DNA of 64,000 bases from Novosphingobium endophyticum (GTDB lineage Bacteria; Pseudomonadota; Alphaproteobacteria; Sphingomonadales; Sphingomonadaceae): positions 36,150 through 100,149 of the forward strand of contig NZ_BMHK01000015.1 in NCBI RefSeq assembly GCF_014640675.1, written 5' to 3'. The notes under the pieces are model-generated. The model did no database searches, had not been told where the DNA came from, and saw only the letters and a program-made list of their open reading frames with translations. Shown piece after piece: positions 54,725 to 64,000 of the stretch. The number at the start of each line of letters is the position of its first letter. The stretch's first letter is position 1. The translations under genes were made by a program, and so were the position numbers.

Positions 54725-55696
54725 ATGTACTACGCCGACGTCGACAAACCCTCGATCACCCGGCGCAAATATCGCGGCCGATGGATCTACATCGACGCAA
54801 AAGGTTCCCGCATAGAGGACCCCGGCGAAATAGAGCGGCTGGACAAGATCGGGCTTCCACCGGCTTACACCGACGCCTGGTTCGCTGCAGATTGCAACGC
54901 CCATATCCAGGCCACCGGGATCGACGCCCGGGGCCGCAAACAATATATCTATCACGCCGATTTCATCGCCCGGCGCAATGCCCGAAAGTTCAACGCCTGC
55001 GCGACGTTTGGCCAGCTTCTGCCCCGGATCAGGGCGCGAGTGGAAAAAGATCTCGCCGGGCGGATATTGTCGCGGGACCGGGCGGTCGCTTCGATAGTGA
55101 AACTGCTGGATAGCGGCCAGATCCGGGTGGGCAACGAGAGCTACGCCCGAAACAACCGCAGCTTCGGCGCCACGACGCTGCGTCAGCGTCACGCCCGGCT
55201 GGAGGGCAATCGGTTGGCCTTGCGCTTTCGCGCGAAGTCCGGGCGGCTGTGCACGCTCAATGTCACGGACCGCGGCCTCATCCGCTTCGTGAAGCAAGTG
55301 CAGGACCTGCCGGGTCAGCACCTGTTTCAGTATCGCGCCGAGGATGGCGAGTTCCACCCTGTGAGTTCCACCGAAGTGAACGCGTACATTCACGAGACCA
55401 TGGGTGATGACTATACCGCCAAGGATTTCCGGACCTGGGCCGCCAGCGCGCTGGCCTTCGAATGGCTAGCCGCTGCCGATGAGACCGCAAGGCTGGGCGA
55501 TATGCTGGCTCACATTGCGCAGCATCTTGGCAACACGCCGGCGGTCGCGCGCAAGTCCTACATCCATCCGGCGCTGATCGAGGCCATCCGCTCACGCGAT
55601 CTCGATGCGTTTTCCGGCAAGTTTCCACGCCCGACCCGCTGGCTCACGGCCAACGAGCGCGGCCTTATCGCTTTTCTGGAACGGCAGGGTTGCTGA
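54725..55696 (+). CDS. DNA topoisomerase IB
   Basis: 323 residues, the short poxvirus-like bacterial form. ITRRKYRGRWIYIDAKGSRIEDPGEIERL and LPPAYTDAWFA at the N-terminus; catalytic residues in IRVGNESYARNN, TLRQRHARL and DYTAKDFRTWAASALA; the nucleophile Tyr is in VARKSYIHPALIE. It relaxes supercoils. It begins three bases after the transporter stop, so the two may be co-transcribed. Confidence 0.93.
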   Translation: MYYADVDKPSITRRKYRGRWIYIDAKGSRIEDPGEIERLDKIGLPPAYTDAWFAADCNAHIQATGIDARGRKQYIYHADFIARRNARKFNACATFGQLLPRIRARVEKDLAGRILSRDRAVASIVKLLDSGQIRVGNESYARNNRSFGATTLRQRHARLEGNRLALRFRAKSGRLCTLNVTDRGLIRFVKQVQDLPGQHLFQYRAEDGEFHPVSSTEVNAYIHETMGDDYTAKDFRTWAASALAFEWLAAADETARLGDMLAHIAQHLGNTPAVARKSYIHPALIEAIRSRDLDAFSGKFPRPTRWLTANERGLIAFLERQGC

Positions 55697-55959
55697 GCGT
55701 GGGCCACGCAAGCAGTCCTATCCACGATCCGTCCGGTTAATCCTGAGGTGTGGGTGCGCCGCCAGACCCGCCTCGACAAGTTCGCCGAGAAAGCGCGCGA
55801 AGGGAGCGATACTCTGTCCTGTGCTCGCCTCATCCAGGGCCGCCATATAGGCGTCGCGTCACTCAAGAGGTCTCAGACTGCGTTTGCAGCAGCAGGCGCG
55901 CAACACGAGAAACTTGTAATCGCCCAGACGCAACCTGGTGAATAGAATTCCAACTATTT
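55697..55959. other. 263 bp, no gene recognised
   Basis: 3' flank of topoisomerase IB. The frames here (for example 55748-55945) carry no motif. Confidence 0.4.
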
Positions 55960-55974
55960 CGTATATGAAGTACG
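55960..55974 (+). promoter_or_regulatory. palindromic operator 1 of the hipA-like gene
   Basis: cgtatatgaagtacg, with cgta/tacg arms, followed by cgaaagttgg. The same pattern recurs 65 bp downstream. Two matching palindromes before a toxin-like gene suggest autorepression. Confidence 0.6.
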
Positions 55975-56024
55975 CGAAAGTTGGAATCAACGTTTGCAGC
56001 GGGATGAGAGAAATGCTACTTTTG

Positions 56025-56039
56025 CGTATGTCAAATACG
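56025..56039 (+). promoter_or_regulatory. palindromic operator 2 of the hipA-like gene
   Basis: cgtatgtcaaatacg, with cgtat/atacg arms, followed by tgaaagttga, matching site 1. It ends 12 bases before the ATG, so a bound protein would block ribosome or polymerase entry. Confidence 0.6.
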
Positions 56040-56051
56040 TGAAAGTTGAAA

Positions 56052-57890
56052 ATGCCCCTTCACCTCGTTGGCGAAACAATCGACAAAAACCGCGCTCACT
56101 ACCAGGCCGAGGCTGGCAAGCTGGTTCAGCTGATGCGCGGCATCTATGTCGACACGGACGAGGATATTGACGCCACCGTCCTTCGCCATGCCATCCGCAT
56201 AGCACGTTACCTCTATCCCCGGGCCTATCTCTCCGGAGCAAGTGCCGTGCTCCTCAGGCCTACCGATGCCGGCAAACTCTACATCACCGGACCGCGCAAC
56301 CAGCGCACGCGGCTGCGCAGCCTGGAAATTATCCAGAACAAAGCCCCGGATGTCCCTTCCGTGGCCACCGCTGTTGTCGATGACGGCAGCGGCGAATTTA
56401 CCGTTGAAGTTTCAACTTTTCGGCAGAGATTCCTTGAGGCTTTTCGCGTTCGCAGCGAGCATGCCGCCTCGATCGACAGTGTCATGCGAACCGCGATTGC
56501 CAAGCGGCTGATCGAGGAATACGGCTCACGCGAAAAAGCTGCGGATGCAGTATGGGTTCTCGCGCGCGAGAACCAGTGGTACCGGGAGGGCGAAGAGGCC
56601 GAGCGCTATCTCCGCAAGGGTATCGAACTCAAACCCGCCCCGAACCAGGCAGCCCTTGAATTTGCCGTCGCCTGGCATGGTCATCGGATCGGAACGCTGG
56701 TGCACGACGGCTTCGAATGGCGCTGGAACGCCGCGCCGGACTTCAATTTGCCGCTGGTGCGCCAGACCGTCCCCGGCAAGTTGCCGCCCTTCATCAGTTC
56801 GCTCCTGCCGGAAGGCTGGCTCGAAAACGTGCTAAAAGCTTCCGACGAACGGACGGCGTTGCGCTCTGGCAAACGCTACATGTCCAATATTGTCGTGACC
56901 GAAGATCCCGCCGAAATTCTCGACCTCCCTGCCGATGTCCTGGTGGCGCGGCTGGCAGATTTCGAAGCGGCGGGTGTTTTTAATGGCCGGTACGAAGGTC
57001 CAAGGCGCGGCGATCTCGAAAGAAGTTTCGAGCAGAACCTTGCCAGCCTTTATGCCGAATCCCGGACGCCGCGCCTTTCCGGCGTGCAAATCAAGGCGCC
57101 GATGTGTCTCGAACCTTCCGGATCGTTGGTGCCGGCGACCGACAGGCCATTCACCCATATTCTGAAACCGGCCGGCACCAGCGGCTTTGAAGCGCTGCCG
57201 ATGGTCGAATGGATGAGTCTGACCCTTGGACGCGAGGCGGGATTCATGGTGCCCGATTTCGCACTTGTGCCCATGTCTGACGGCATGATGCCTGCTCTTC
57301 TGGTCGAGCGATTCGATATCAGGACATCACCGGATGATGATCGGCTGCTGGCGCTCGAAGATTTCTGTTCGCTTCTCGACCTGACGGCGGCCGACAAATA
57401 TCGCGGAACCATCGAGCAGGCCGGCCGGGCTCTTCGTGGCCTTTCAACTGCGCCTGAAGATGATGTGCTGACACTTTTCAGGCGCGCCCTTTTCGCTTGG
57501 CTGATAGCGGATGGCGACATGCACCTTAAGAACCTCGCGGTTCTCAAAACTGCCTTCTCGGACGACCGTACATTTGCCAGCGTCCGGATGGCGCCGCTCT
57601 ACGATGCGGTTACCACCGTCGTATTTCCCGGCCTTCAACATGACCGCATGGCCATGAAGCTCAACGGCAAGGATGACAGGCTCAAAATGGCGGATTTCAT
57701 GCGGGCGGCCGCTACCCTCGGCTTAAGGGCGGCGGATGCTGAAACGGCGACTGCGTCGCTGCTTGATCTTCTGTCCCAGGCTGTCCGGTCAGCCAGCCTG
57801 CCCAAGGACCTTGCGATCGGCGACAGTGGAGAAGAAGCAGTTTCCCGAATGATTGAGACGTGTCAGAGCCGGATCAGCGCGTTCGCTTAG
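56052..57890 (+). CDS. HipA-type kinase fused to an N-terminal AbiEi-like domain
   Basis: 612 residues. The first ~190 resemble AbiEi-type winged-helix antitoxin proteins (QLMRGIYVDTDEDIDATVLRHAI, YLSGASAVLL). Then a HipA N-domain (LPLVRQTVPGKLPPFISSLLPEGWLENV) and the HipA kinase: SGVQIKAPMCLEP (ATP Lys), FTHILKPAG, GREAGFMVPDFALVPM, and the catalytic WLIADGDMHLKNLAVL. HipA kinases block growth by phosphorylating translation components. No separate HipB gene precedes it, so the fused domain may act as built-in antitoxin and repressor. ATG 56052 was chosen over TTG 56046. Confidence 0.85.
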   Translation: MPLHLVGETIDKNRAHYQAEAGKLVQLMRGIYVDTDEDIDATVLRHAIRIARYLYPRAYLSGASAVLLRPTDAGKLYITGPRNQRTRLRSLEIIQNKAPDVPSVATAVVDDGSGEFTVEVSTFRQRFLEAFRVRSEHAASIDSVMRTAIAKRLIEEYGSREKAADAVWVLARENQWYREGEEAERYLRKGIELKPAPNQAALEFAVAWHGHRIGTLVHDGFEWRWNAAPDFNLPLVRQTVPGKLPPFISSLLPEGWLENVLKASDERTALRSGKRYMSNIVVTEDPAEILDLPADVLVARLADFEAAGVFNGRYEGPRRGDLERSFEQNLASLYAESRTPRLSGVQIKAPMCLEPSGSLVPATDRPFTHILKPAGTSGFEALPMVEWMSLTLGREAGFMVPDFALVPMSDGMMPALLVERFDIRTSPDDDRLLALEDFCSLLDLTAADKYRGTIEQAGRALRGLSTAPEDDVLTLFRRALFAWLIADGDMHLKNLAVLKTAFSDDRTFASVRMAPLYDAVTTVVFPGLQHDRMAMKLNGKDDRLKMADFMRAAATLGLRAADAETATASLLDLLSQAVRSASLPKDLAIGDSGEEAVSRMIETCQSRISAFA

Positions 57891-58213
57891 CGCCAGCTCC
57901 CACTTCTGTCAGCTGACGCAAGTCCAGTGGAACGTGACGCGGCACTGCTGCCGCGCAGTATAAATAAATGGACGCCTTCTGTCATTGGGTTCTGGGTTGC
58001 AAGGTGGATCGGCTCGGGGTTCATGCTTCTGTCCGTGATCGACGCATGGTCGTCACATGATGCGGTCGGAGTAATCAGGGTAGCCGATCTCGAAGACGGC
58101 GTTGATCGCCAAAGTGTCCAGCGGCTTTTCCCTGACCATCGTCCCCTTGCCGGTCATCCCACAGGGGATCTCTAAGTTGCTGGGTGACTGGGTGTCTTTC
58201 CTCTCGTCGAAGA
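57891..58213. other. 323 bp without a recognisable gene
   Basis: Between hipA and an IS110 fragment. Probably decayed mobile sequence. A plus frame at 57927 has no motif. Confidence 0.45.
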
Positions 58214-58434
58214 CTATGCCGGCTGGCCGTACACGAAGTCGGTTTCGTCGACCCACATCCGGTGCAGAATGATGCCGAGCTTGCGGGCCAGCGCGACCTT
58301 GGCGCGCTTTGCGCCGCGGCGCTTGGCGATATTCATCGCCCAGGCCTTGATCTTCGACCACTTCGCAACGCGGGTCATCAGAACATGCGCTGCCTCGAAC
58401 AGGGCGCCCCTGACCGTCGAGTCGCCCGCACGGC
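58214..58434 (-). pseudogene. IS110-family transposase, C-terminal remnant
   Basis: RAGDSTVRGALFEAAHVLMT, then SKIKAWAMNIAKRRGAKRAKVALARKLGIILHRMWV in two pieces, is the conserved C-terminal end of IS110/IS116-type transposases, complete to the stop at 58214. The frame continues upstream to 58732, but its residues are unlike IS110, and the DEDD catalytic domain is missing. Confidence 0.65.
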
Positions 58435-59114
58435 CCGCACCCGCACCGGGGCGACGCCGGACGCCTGCATGCAAAGGCTGGCCTGCTTTGGTGGCGGGCC
58501 CGGAGCCCGTAAAGCCGGTCCCCTGGACCGCCAGGGATCGGGCGCATTCATTATTCGCAAGAAGCTGCGCGGCAGAAGTGACGCGCGCCGTGAACCCGTG
58601 GCTCTTCGCGCCGAAGCGGCAGAAGTGCAAGCCGGCGCGTCGATCGTCGCCATGACGGTAATAGTCTGGGCGGCGATGTCGGGTGCCTGCCTTTGCCGAG
58701 CTCCTGGCTCGGCGAGGACTGCACCTGATCACCGTAGGAGTGGCGCTGCCGAAGGGCGGCGATGGCTACCCCGGTCCTTGCGCGAGCGGGCAGAAGTGAC
58801 CGCCGCGCCGAATAGCGTCCTGCCGCATTTCTCTGATGCTGAGCCGATTAGCGTGGATAATCGGCTCATCTTCGGCGAACCTTTCAAGCCAATTAGCATT
58901 TAAAACTTCGCATGAAAAATTCGGTCAACCAGTCGTGACCACGATGAACTCCTCCAGGAGGCGCGAGTTCACTGGCGGGCAGCTTATCAAGCGGATGCGT
59001 TGAGGGTCTTTACCTGACCGATTTGCCACGGGGTCGGCTTGGTGCTCCTCACTTTAATTTGGTACGGTATTTTTGGTATTTTTTGAGGTGGTTGAGACAT
59101 GACAGGAGAGTGAT
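58435..59114. other. 680 bp without a recognisable gene
   Basis: Flank of the IS110 remnant and upstream region of the dehydrogenase gene. The part 59030-59110 is AT-rich (ttggtacggtatttttggtattttt in two pieces) and likely carries the ldhA promoter. aggagag precedes the TTG start. Confidence 0.5.
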
Positions 59115-60125
<1,011 letters not shown>

Positions 60126-60127
60126 GC

Positions 60128-61630
60128 ATGACGGCACTGCTCGCGCTTTTGCCGATTTTGTTGTTCATTCTGCTGCTCGTGGCATTCCGCCTGCCGGCGG
60201 CCGTTGCGGGGTTTGCCGCCGCCTGCCTTGCAGGCGTAGTCGCAGTTTCGGGTTTTGACTACGCTCCCACACTGCCTAACCTGCTCGGCCCGGTGCTCGA
60301 GGCCTCCTTCACATCGGCGAGCATTCTGTGGATCATCTTTCCGGCGCTCGGAATTTACGAATACCAGGAGAAGACCGGGCAGACTGCCCGGATCGGCCAA
60401 TGGCTTTCGTCCGTATCGACCAGCCCGCAGATCGTTGTGCTGCTGCTCGCCTGGTTCTTCGCGATCTTTCTGGAGGGAGCGGCAGGGTTCGGCACCCCGG
60501 TTGCGCTTGCTGCGCCTATGCTCGTTGCGCTGGGCTTTGCCCCGCTCAAAGCGCTTGTCTTCGCCCTGATAGGCCATGCCGCAGGCGTTTCGTTCGGCGC
60601 TGTGGGCACACCAATTGTGCCGCTCTTAGAAGCCGCAGCCGTCGATCCCCGGACGCTTTCTCTCGTAATCCTTATATTACACGGCGCGCTGGGCTGGACC
60701 TTGGCTTTGTTGCTGTTCAGGCTTGCCGCACCCGAAGAAGCGCCGGCACAGCCTGTCCCCTGGACCGCCCCTCTTGCAGCTGCGTTCCTTTTCTTCCTTC
60801 CCGCCGCAGCTTTCGCCTGGATTGCCGGCCCAGAGCTTCCCACTCTCGGCGGCGCGCTCGTCGGAGCTGCGCTGTTTCTGATTCTGGTGAAGCGGAAGTG
60901 GTCGCCTGAACGGAGTTCGGAGGAACAGAAAGCATCGGCACTGGTCCGCGCGGGGCTGCCTTACATCCTTGTCCTGGCCTTTGTACTGGCAACCCGCCTG
61001 GTACAGCCGGTGGCGGAATTTTTCCGCACCGCAACGGTCGATTGGAGTTTCGCAGGCGAATTCAGCGGTTCGTTGGCGCTCCTCTACCATCCCGGCACGA
61101 TTCTGATGATTGCGCTGCTCGCTGCAGCAGCAATCAGCCGCAGCGGAATCGATGTGCTGAGATCTTCGCTTGGAGCGGCCGCAGGGCGCCTGCCACTGGT
61201 TGCGCTTGCATTGGTGGCAGTGCTGCTAATGGCCCGGCTGATGGTTCACAGCGGGATGATCAACGCCATGGCCTTGGCGGCAGAGCAAACGCTGGGAAGC
61301 TACTGGGTTCTGGCGGTGCCGCTGGTCGGCGCGCTTGGCTCCTTCGTCACTGGATCGGCGACGACGTCAAACATCATTTTCGCCGATTTTCAGATCGCTG
61401 CCGCCAAGGCCACCGGATTGACCTCTCTGCTCGCCCTGGCGGGCCAGGGCTTCGGCTCGGCGATCGGCAACATTATTGCGCCGCACAACATCGTTGCGGG
61501 AGCGGCAACTGTCGGCTTGATCGGCCGGGAGGGTGACGTCCTCAAGCGGACCCTCCCGGTATGCATTGCATACACTACAGCGGGCGGAGTGCTGTTGCTG
61601 GGGCTTAGCTCGCTCCTATGGGACATGTGA
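60128..61630 (+). CDS. lldP: L-lactate permease (LldP) family transporter
   Basis: 500 residues, about 12-14 membrane segments. FFAIFLEGAAGFGTPVALAAPMLVALGF, then GAVGTPIVPLLEAA and a C-terminal GSFVTGSATTSNIIFADFQIAAA, GQGFGSAIGNIIAPHNIVAGAATVGL match the LctP/LldP family. Directly after ldhA. The likely cargo is lactate or a related hydroxyacid. The stop is followed closely by the convergent fic gene, with no clear terminator. Confidence 0.9.
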   Translation: MTALLALLPILLFILLLVAFRLPAAVAGFAAACLAGVVAVSGFDYAPTLPNLLGPVLEASFTSASILWIIFPALGIYEYQEKTGQTARIGQWLSSVSTSPQIVVLLLAWFFAIFLEGAAGFGTPVALAAPMLVALGFAPLKALVFALIGHAAGVSFGAVGTPIVPLLEAAAVDPRTLSLVILILHGALGWTLALLLFRLAAPEEAPAQPVPWTAPLAAAFLFFLPAAAFAWIAGPELPTLGGALVGAALFLILVKRKWSPERSSEEQKASALVRAGLPYILVLAFVLATRLVQPVAEFFRTATVDWSFAGEFSGSLALLYHPGTILMIALLAAAAISRSGIDVLRSSLGAAAGRLPLVALALVAVLLMARLMVHSGMINAMALAAEQTLGSYWVLAVPLVGALGSFVTGSATTSNIIFADFQIAAAKATGLTSLLALAGQGFGSAIGNIIAPHNIVAGAATVGLIGREGDVLKRTLPVCIAYTTAGGVLLLGLSSLLWDM

Positions 61631-61658
61631 CCTTTGTGGCTTGAGCCACGGCCCAAGT

Positions 61659-63224
61659 TCATCGACCGTTCTCCGGAACGGTTGCGACGCCTTTGCCCTC
61701 GATGCCCCGTTGGACAAGCTGTCCAATGAATGCGGCGAAAGGCTCGATGTCTCCGTCAACGCTCGCGCTTTCCAGAGCCTGCATGTAGCGACCGCGATCA
61801 TCGACGGGGATCACGGTCCATGGATAGCCGCCGGACGCGAGCATCACATTCATGAGAAAACGGGCGACCCGGCCGTTGCCGTCCGGATAGGGATGAATGT
61901 AGCCGAACAGCCAATGCCCAAGCACGGCGCGTACTGAAGCTTCTTTCTCTGCGGAGAGCAGATCGAACAGCGCCGGCATGGCATCGAGCACGGCTTGCCA
62001 GCGCGGTGGGACGTGCCGGGAGGATCGGATAAAGACCGCATCATTGCGGTAGCCCGCTAAGGCCTCGGAACCGATCAGACCGGCAGCAACACAGGGCTGC
62101 AATAGTTCGCGGTACCAGGCGCGATGAGAACTGCTGACAAGCTTGCCGGCGTCTGCGCCAGCGATCACCTTTTCAACATCTGCTTTGACGGCTTGGAATG
62201 CCTGCCAGTAGCCACGGGCGGCGAGCGCATCGCGGGCAGTGCGATCCCCCTCCACTTCGTGTGGGTCCCAACTGCCGGCCCGCACCCGCTCGATCAGGTC
62301 CGGCGAGACGCGGTAGCCTTCGATGGAGAGCGAGTGGTAGGCATCACTCTGATAAACGTCATCGACTTGCTGGAGGTAAGCTGCCCTGTCTGCTGGCAGC
62401 CCGGGCGCTGGCGGGAAAATCCGGATGATTGTCTCGCGATGGGTTTTCCAAAGGACCTGCAGGCGCGCCACGATGGGCGATGCCGCCGGGGCGATCTTCG
62501 CGAACTGGCGATCGACTTCGAACGGGTCGGTTTCGCGAACGGCGTAGTCGGCTGCCTTCATGGTCGCCACGATCTCGTCGGCGATGTCAGCTTTGCCGAT
62601 GCGCCGGAAGGCTCCCGCGAGACGACCGGCTATAGCCGAGTGGCCGCCAGCGAGAAGGCGGCGAAGCAGATCGCTTGCATCGGATATGCCGGAGAACACG
62701 ACCTGCGCTTCGACCGGATAACGCTGATAAAAGCCTTCCGAGACTTTGAGCAGGGCGGCTGGTGCGGCGAAGAGGCGAAGCCCGTCCTTCTCGACGAGAT
62801 CGTCCTTCGGCGGCATGTCCTGCTGCTTGAGGTCGTAGAGGGACGTGCCGAATAGAAGCTGCACGGTGTTGTTGGTGCCCTTCGGGCTGTAGACGATCAC
62901 CTGGTTCGGTATGACGGTATTCCCGGCATGGATCAGCAGCGACTGATCGGGCGAGAGGTGCCATCTCGGCCCGAAGCGCTCGTCCGAATAGCGGGTGCAG
63001 AATTCCCAGAAAGAGGCGAACCAGGGCGTTGTGTCGCCAGTGCGCTCGCCCGGGCTGGCCGAGATCAGCCAGCCTTTCATCACGTCCTGCAGAAAGCCGT
63101 TTTTGAGCAGCCGTTCACGATGAGCGCGCGTCAGTTCCTTTGACTGAAAAACGCGGCGTCCTTCGTCCTGAAGGGCTTTCAGAACGTCCAGCGAGTCTGC
63201 CAGCTTTGTATGCGGTTCCGCCAC
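61659..63224 (-). CDS. Fic family protein (AMP-transferase type)
   Basis: 521 residues. The Fic motif HPYPDGNGRVARF is intact, with the catalytic His. An inhibitory motif of the (S/T)xxxE(G/N) type is present in YHSLSIEGYRVS, N-terminal to the Fic fold (class II arrangement), so it should be self-inhibited. The N-terminal ~230 residues are of unknown fold. GTG 63224 has gggagg six bases upstream. A perfect palindrome lies just before the start. Targets are unknown. Confidence 0.88.
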   Translation of the reverse strand: MAEPHTKLADSLDVLKALQDEGRRVFQSKELTRAHRERLLKNGFLQDVMKGWLISASPGERTGDTTPWFASFWEFCTRYSDERFGPRWHLSPDQSLLIHAGNTVIPNQVIVYSPKGTNNTVQLLFGTSLYDLKQQDMPPKDDLVEKDGLRLFAAPAALLKVSEGFYQRYPVEAQVVFSGISDASDLLRRLLAGGHSAIAGRLAGAFRRIGKADIADEIVATMKAADYAVRETDPFEVDRQFAKIAPAASPIVARLQVLWKTHRETIIRIFPPAPGLPADRAAYLQQVDDVYQSDAYHSLSIEGYRVSPDLIERVRAGSWDPHEVEGDRTARDALAARGYWQAFQAVKADVEKVIAGADAGKLVSSSHRAWYRELLQPCVAAGLIGSEALAGYRNDAVFIRSSRHVPPRWQAVLDAMPALFDLLSAEKEASVRAVLGHWLFGYIHPYPDGNGRVARFLMNVMLASGGYPWTVIPVDDRGRYMQALESASVDGDIEPFAAFIGQLVQRGIEGKGVATVPENGR

Positions 63225-63238
63225 GAAGGGCCTCCCAT

Positions 63239-63270
63239 CTGCGCAACAGCGAGTTTTCCGTGTTGCGCAG
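63239..63270 (-). promoter_or_regulatory. palindrome at the fic promoter/leader
   Basis: Perfect 10-bp arms ctgcgcaaca and tgttgcgcag with a 12-nt spacer, beginning 15 bp upstream of the fic GTG. Next to it is AT-rich tacaagtatattatg. Likely an operator or leader hairpin for fic. Confidence 0.55.
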
Positions 63271-63455
63271 ATACAAGTATATTATGCTGCAGACTTACAA
63301 GTCAATGATGTTGTGCGAACCCGCGTTTTTTCTGCCGTGCCATCACAAGTGAATGCTGTCCAGAACCAATTGTCGTTGAGGGGGAATCGGAGATTGGCCC
63401 GGACTGGTCAGCAGCCACGCAGCCCTATACCCGGGAGGTATAAAAACGCGCCAAG

Positions 63456-63575
63456 ATGAATGGCCTCGATCCCCAAGCCTACATCACCGACCTGCTCAAT
63501 CGCATCCACGACCACAAGATCAACAGAATCGGCGAATTGCTCCCCCGCCGAGCACTCCGCAAGCACTGGCCGCCT
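63456..63575 (+). pseudogene. IS66-family transposase, C-terminal remnant
   Basis: MNGLDPQAYITDLLNRIHDHK with INRIGELLP matches the C-terminal end of IS66 TnpC (NGxDPQAxLxDxLxRIxDHxxxRIxELLP). There is no upstream transposase part; the fragment ends at the next gene's leader. Confidence 0.6.
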
Positions 63576-63576
63576 G

Positions 63577-63891
63577 ATGGCCACGGTTACTTACGTCCGC
63601 ACCCTCGGCTATGTAGCGCGACACGGCTATGTCGTCAGTATACTCGACGAGGACCTGGAGCTGCTGGAAGCTATCGTCTCGAACGATGACAACCTGACCT
63701 ATGGCGCCATCATCAGCGTCTACACCGGCCCCGACGAGGCCATCACCGCACTGACCGATCACGGCGTCGAAGAGCTGGCGGACATGCTCAGTGAAGCGCG
63801 TCTCACGACCACGGCCTGGCACCAGTTCCTCGATGACTTCGTCGACGACACCGAACTCGCCGCCCGCTTCAAGGCCCAAGCTTCGCGGTAG
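63577..63891 (+). CDS. acidic hypothetical protein
   Basis: 104 residues from ATG 63577: YVRTLGYVARHGYVVSILDEDLELLEAIVSNDD, TGPDEAITALTDHGVEELADML, and a helical acidic end. It looks coding; I recall similar acidic proteins next to IS66 fragments in sphingomonads, but know no function. The longer frame to 63460 is the IS66 tail in another frame and is rejected. 63892-64000 has no complete gene. Confidence 0.6.
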   Translation: MATVTYVRTLGYVARHGYVVSILDEDLELLEAIVSNDDNLTYGAIISVYTGPDEAITALTDHGVEELADMLSEARLTTTAWHQFLDDFVDDTELAARFKAQASR

Positions 63892-64000
63892 CAATCGGCT
63901 TGCTCTTACCCACAAGTGCCCAATGGGGGTCTTGAGATGCGGGCGCCCTCGACGAGATCGGCGAGGCGCGACATGCCTCTCCATATGACGGTCGTACCTG

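Noticed and set aside
32325..58940. Shared aattcggtcaacc sequence near 32333 and 58919 as a possible transposon end
   Set aside because: 13 bases alone are expected by chance in 64 kb, and no further similarity or repeat structure surrounds them.

Overview
The window looks like a high-GC alphaproteobacterium of the sphingomonad group (Sphingomonadaceae; Novosphingobium, Sphingobium or Sphingopyxis type). That is an inference from gene content: a sphingonodin-like lasso peptide cluster with an Atxe2-type isopeptidase and a sigma/FecR/TonB receptor operon, a sphingomonad plasmid gene block (relaxase with DUF3363, TraF, DUF736, ArdC, SRAP, DUF2285), and an AHL locus that includes a PhyH-family gene. 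No rRNA gene, CRISPR array or complete tRNA gene was found.

Layout. 1-4.6 kb: a TetR regulator cut by the window edge, a homocysteine S-methyltransferase family gene, a MASE1/PAS sensor without an output domain, and an IS5-family element whose transposase is frameshifted. 4.8-16.4 kb: a relic of a conjugative plasmid or integrative element. It has an RNase H-like gene, relaxase, lytic transglycosylase, TraF peptidase, DUF736, ArdC and a thermonuclease, but no type IV secretion genes. It also holds several broken genes: a CDF transporter tail, a secreted Cys-rich protein with a nonsense codon and a frameshift, and a frameshifted DUF2285 gene. An SRAP (HMCES/YedK) gene has ATC where its ATG should be.

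16.6-30 kb is the highlight. A luxR-luxI-phyH-gntR quorum-sensing block runs straight into a lasso peptide operon: a 41-codon precursor at 19711-19836, a B protein fusing leader binder and protease, and a cyclase. Converging on it is an operon of ECF sigma factor, FecR, TonB receptor and lasso isopeptidase. A type II toxin-antitoxin pair sits between the two halves. The predicted cycle is to make the peptide (A, B, C), probably recapture it (TonB receptor with sigma/FecR signalling) and open it (isopeptidase). Quorum control of this cycle is suggested only by gene position. A tyrosine integrase (30.4-31.6 kb) and a displaced 3' tRNA-Thr fragment (31711-31762) mark the right edge of what is probably one island extending left beyond the window.

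32.4-55.7 kb appears to be chromosome. A divergent alpha-glucan/trehalose locus has glgE, treS-maltokinase and glgB on the minus strand, and DUF2934, glgX, treZ and treY on the plus strand, all tightly overlapped. It is followed by a glycosyltransferase, an SDR, a GH15 trehalase-like enzyme, an extensin-like protein, a small unknown protein, an AI-2E transporter family protein and a type IB topoisomerase. The set could build and remodel glycogen-like glucan and trehalose through both the GlgE and TreY/TreZ routes. This suggests an osmotic or desiccation stress island.

56-64 kb: a HipA kinase fused to an AbiEi-like domain behind two matching palindromes, an IS110 remnant, a D-2-hydroxyacid dehydrogenase with a lactate-permease-like transporter, a Fic protein with a palindrome next to its start, an IS66 remnant and a small unknown acidic protein.
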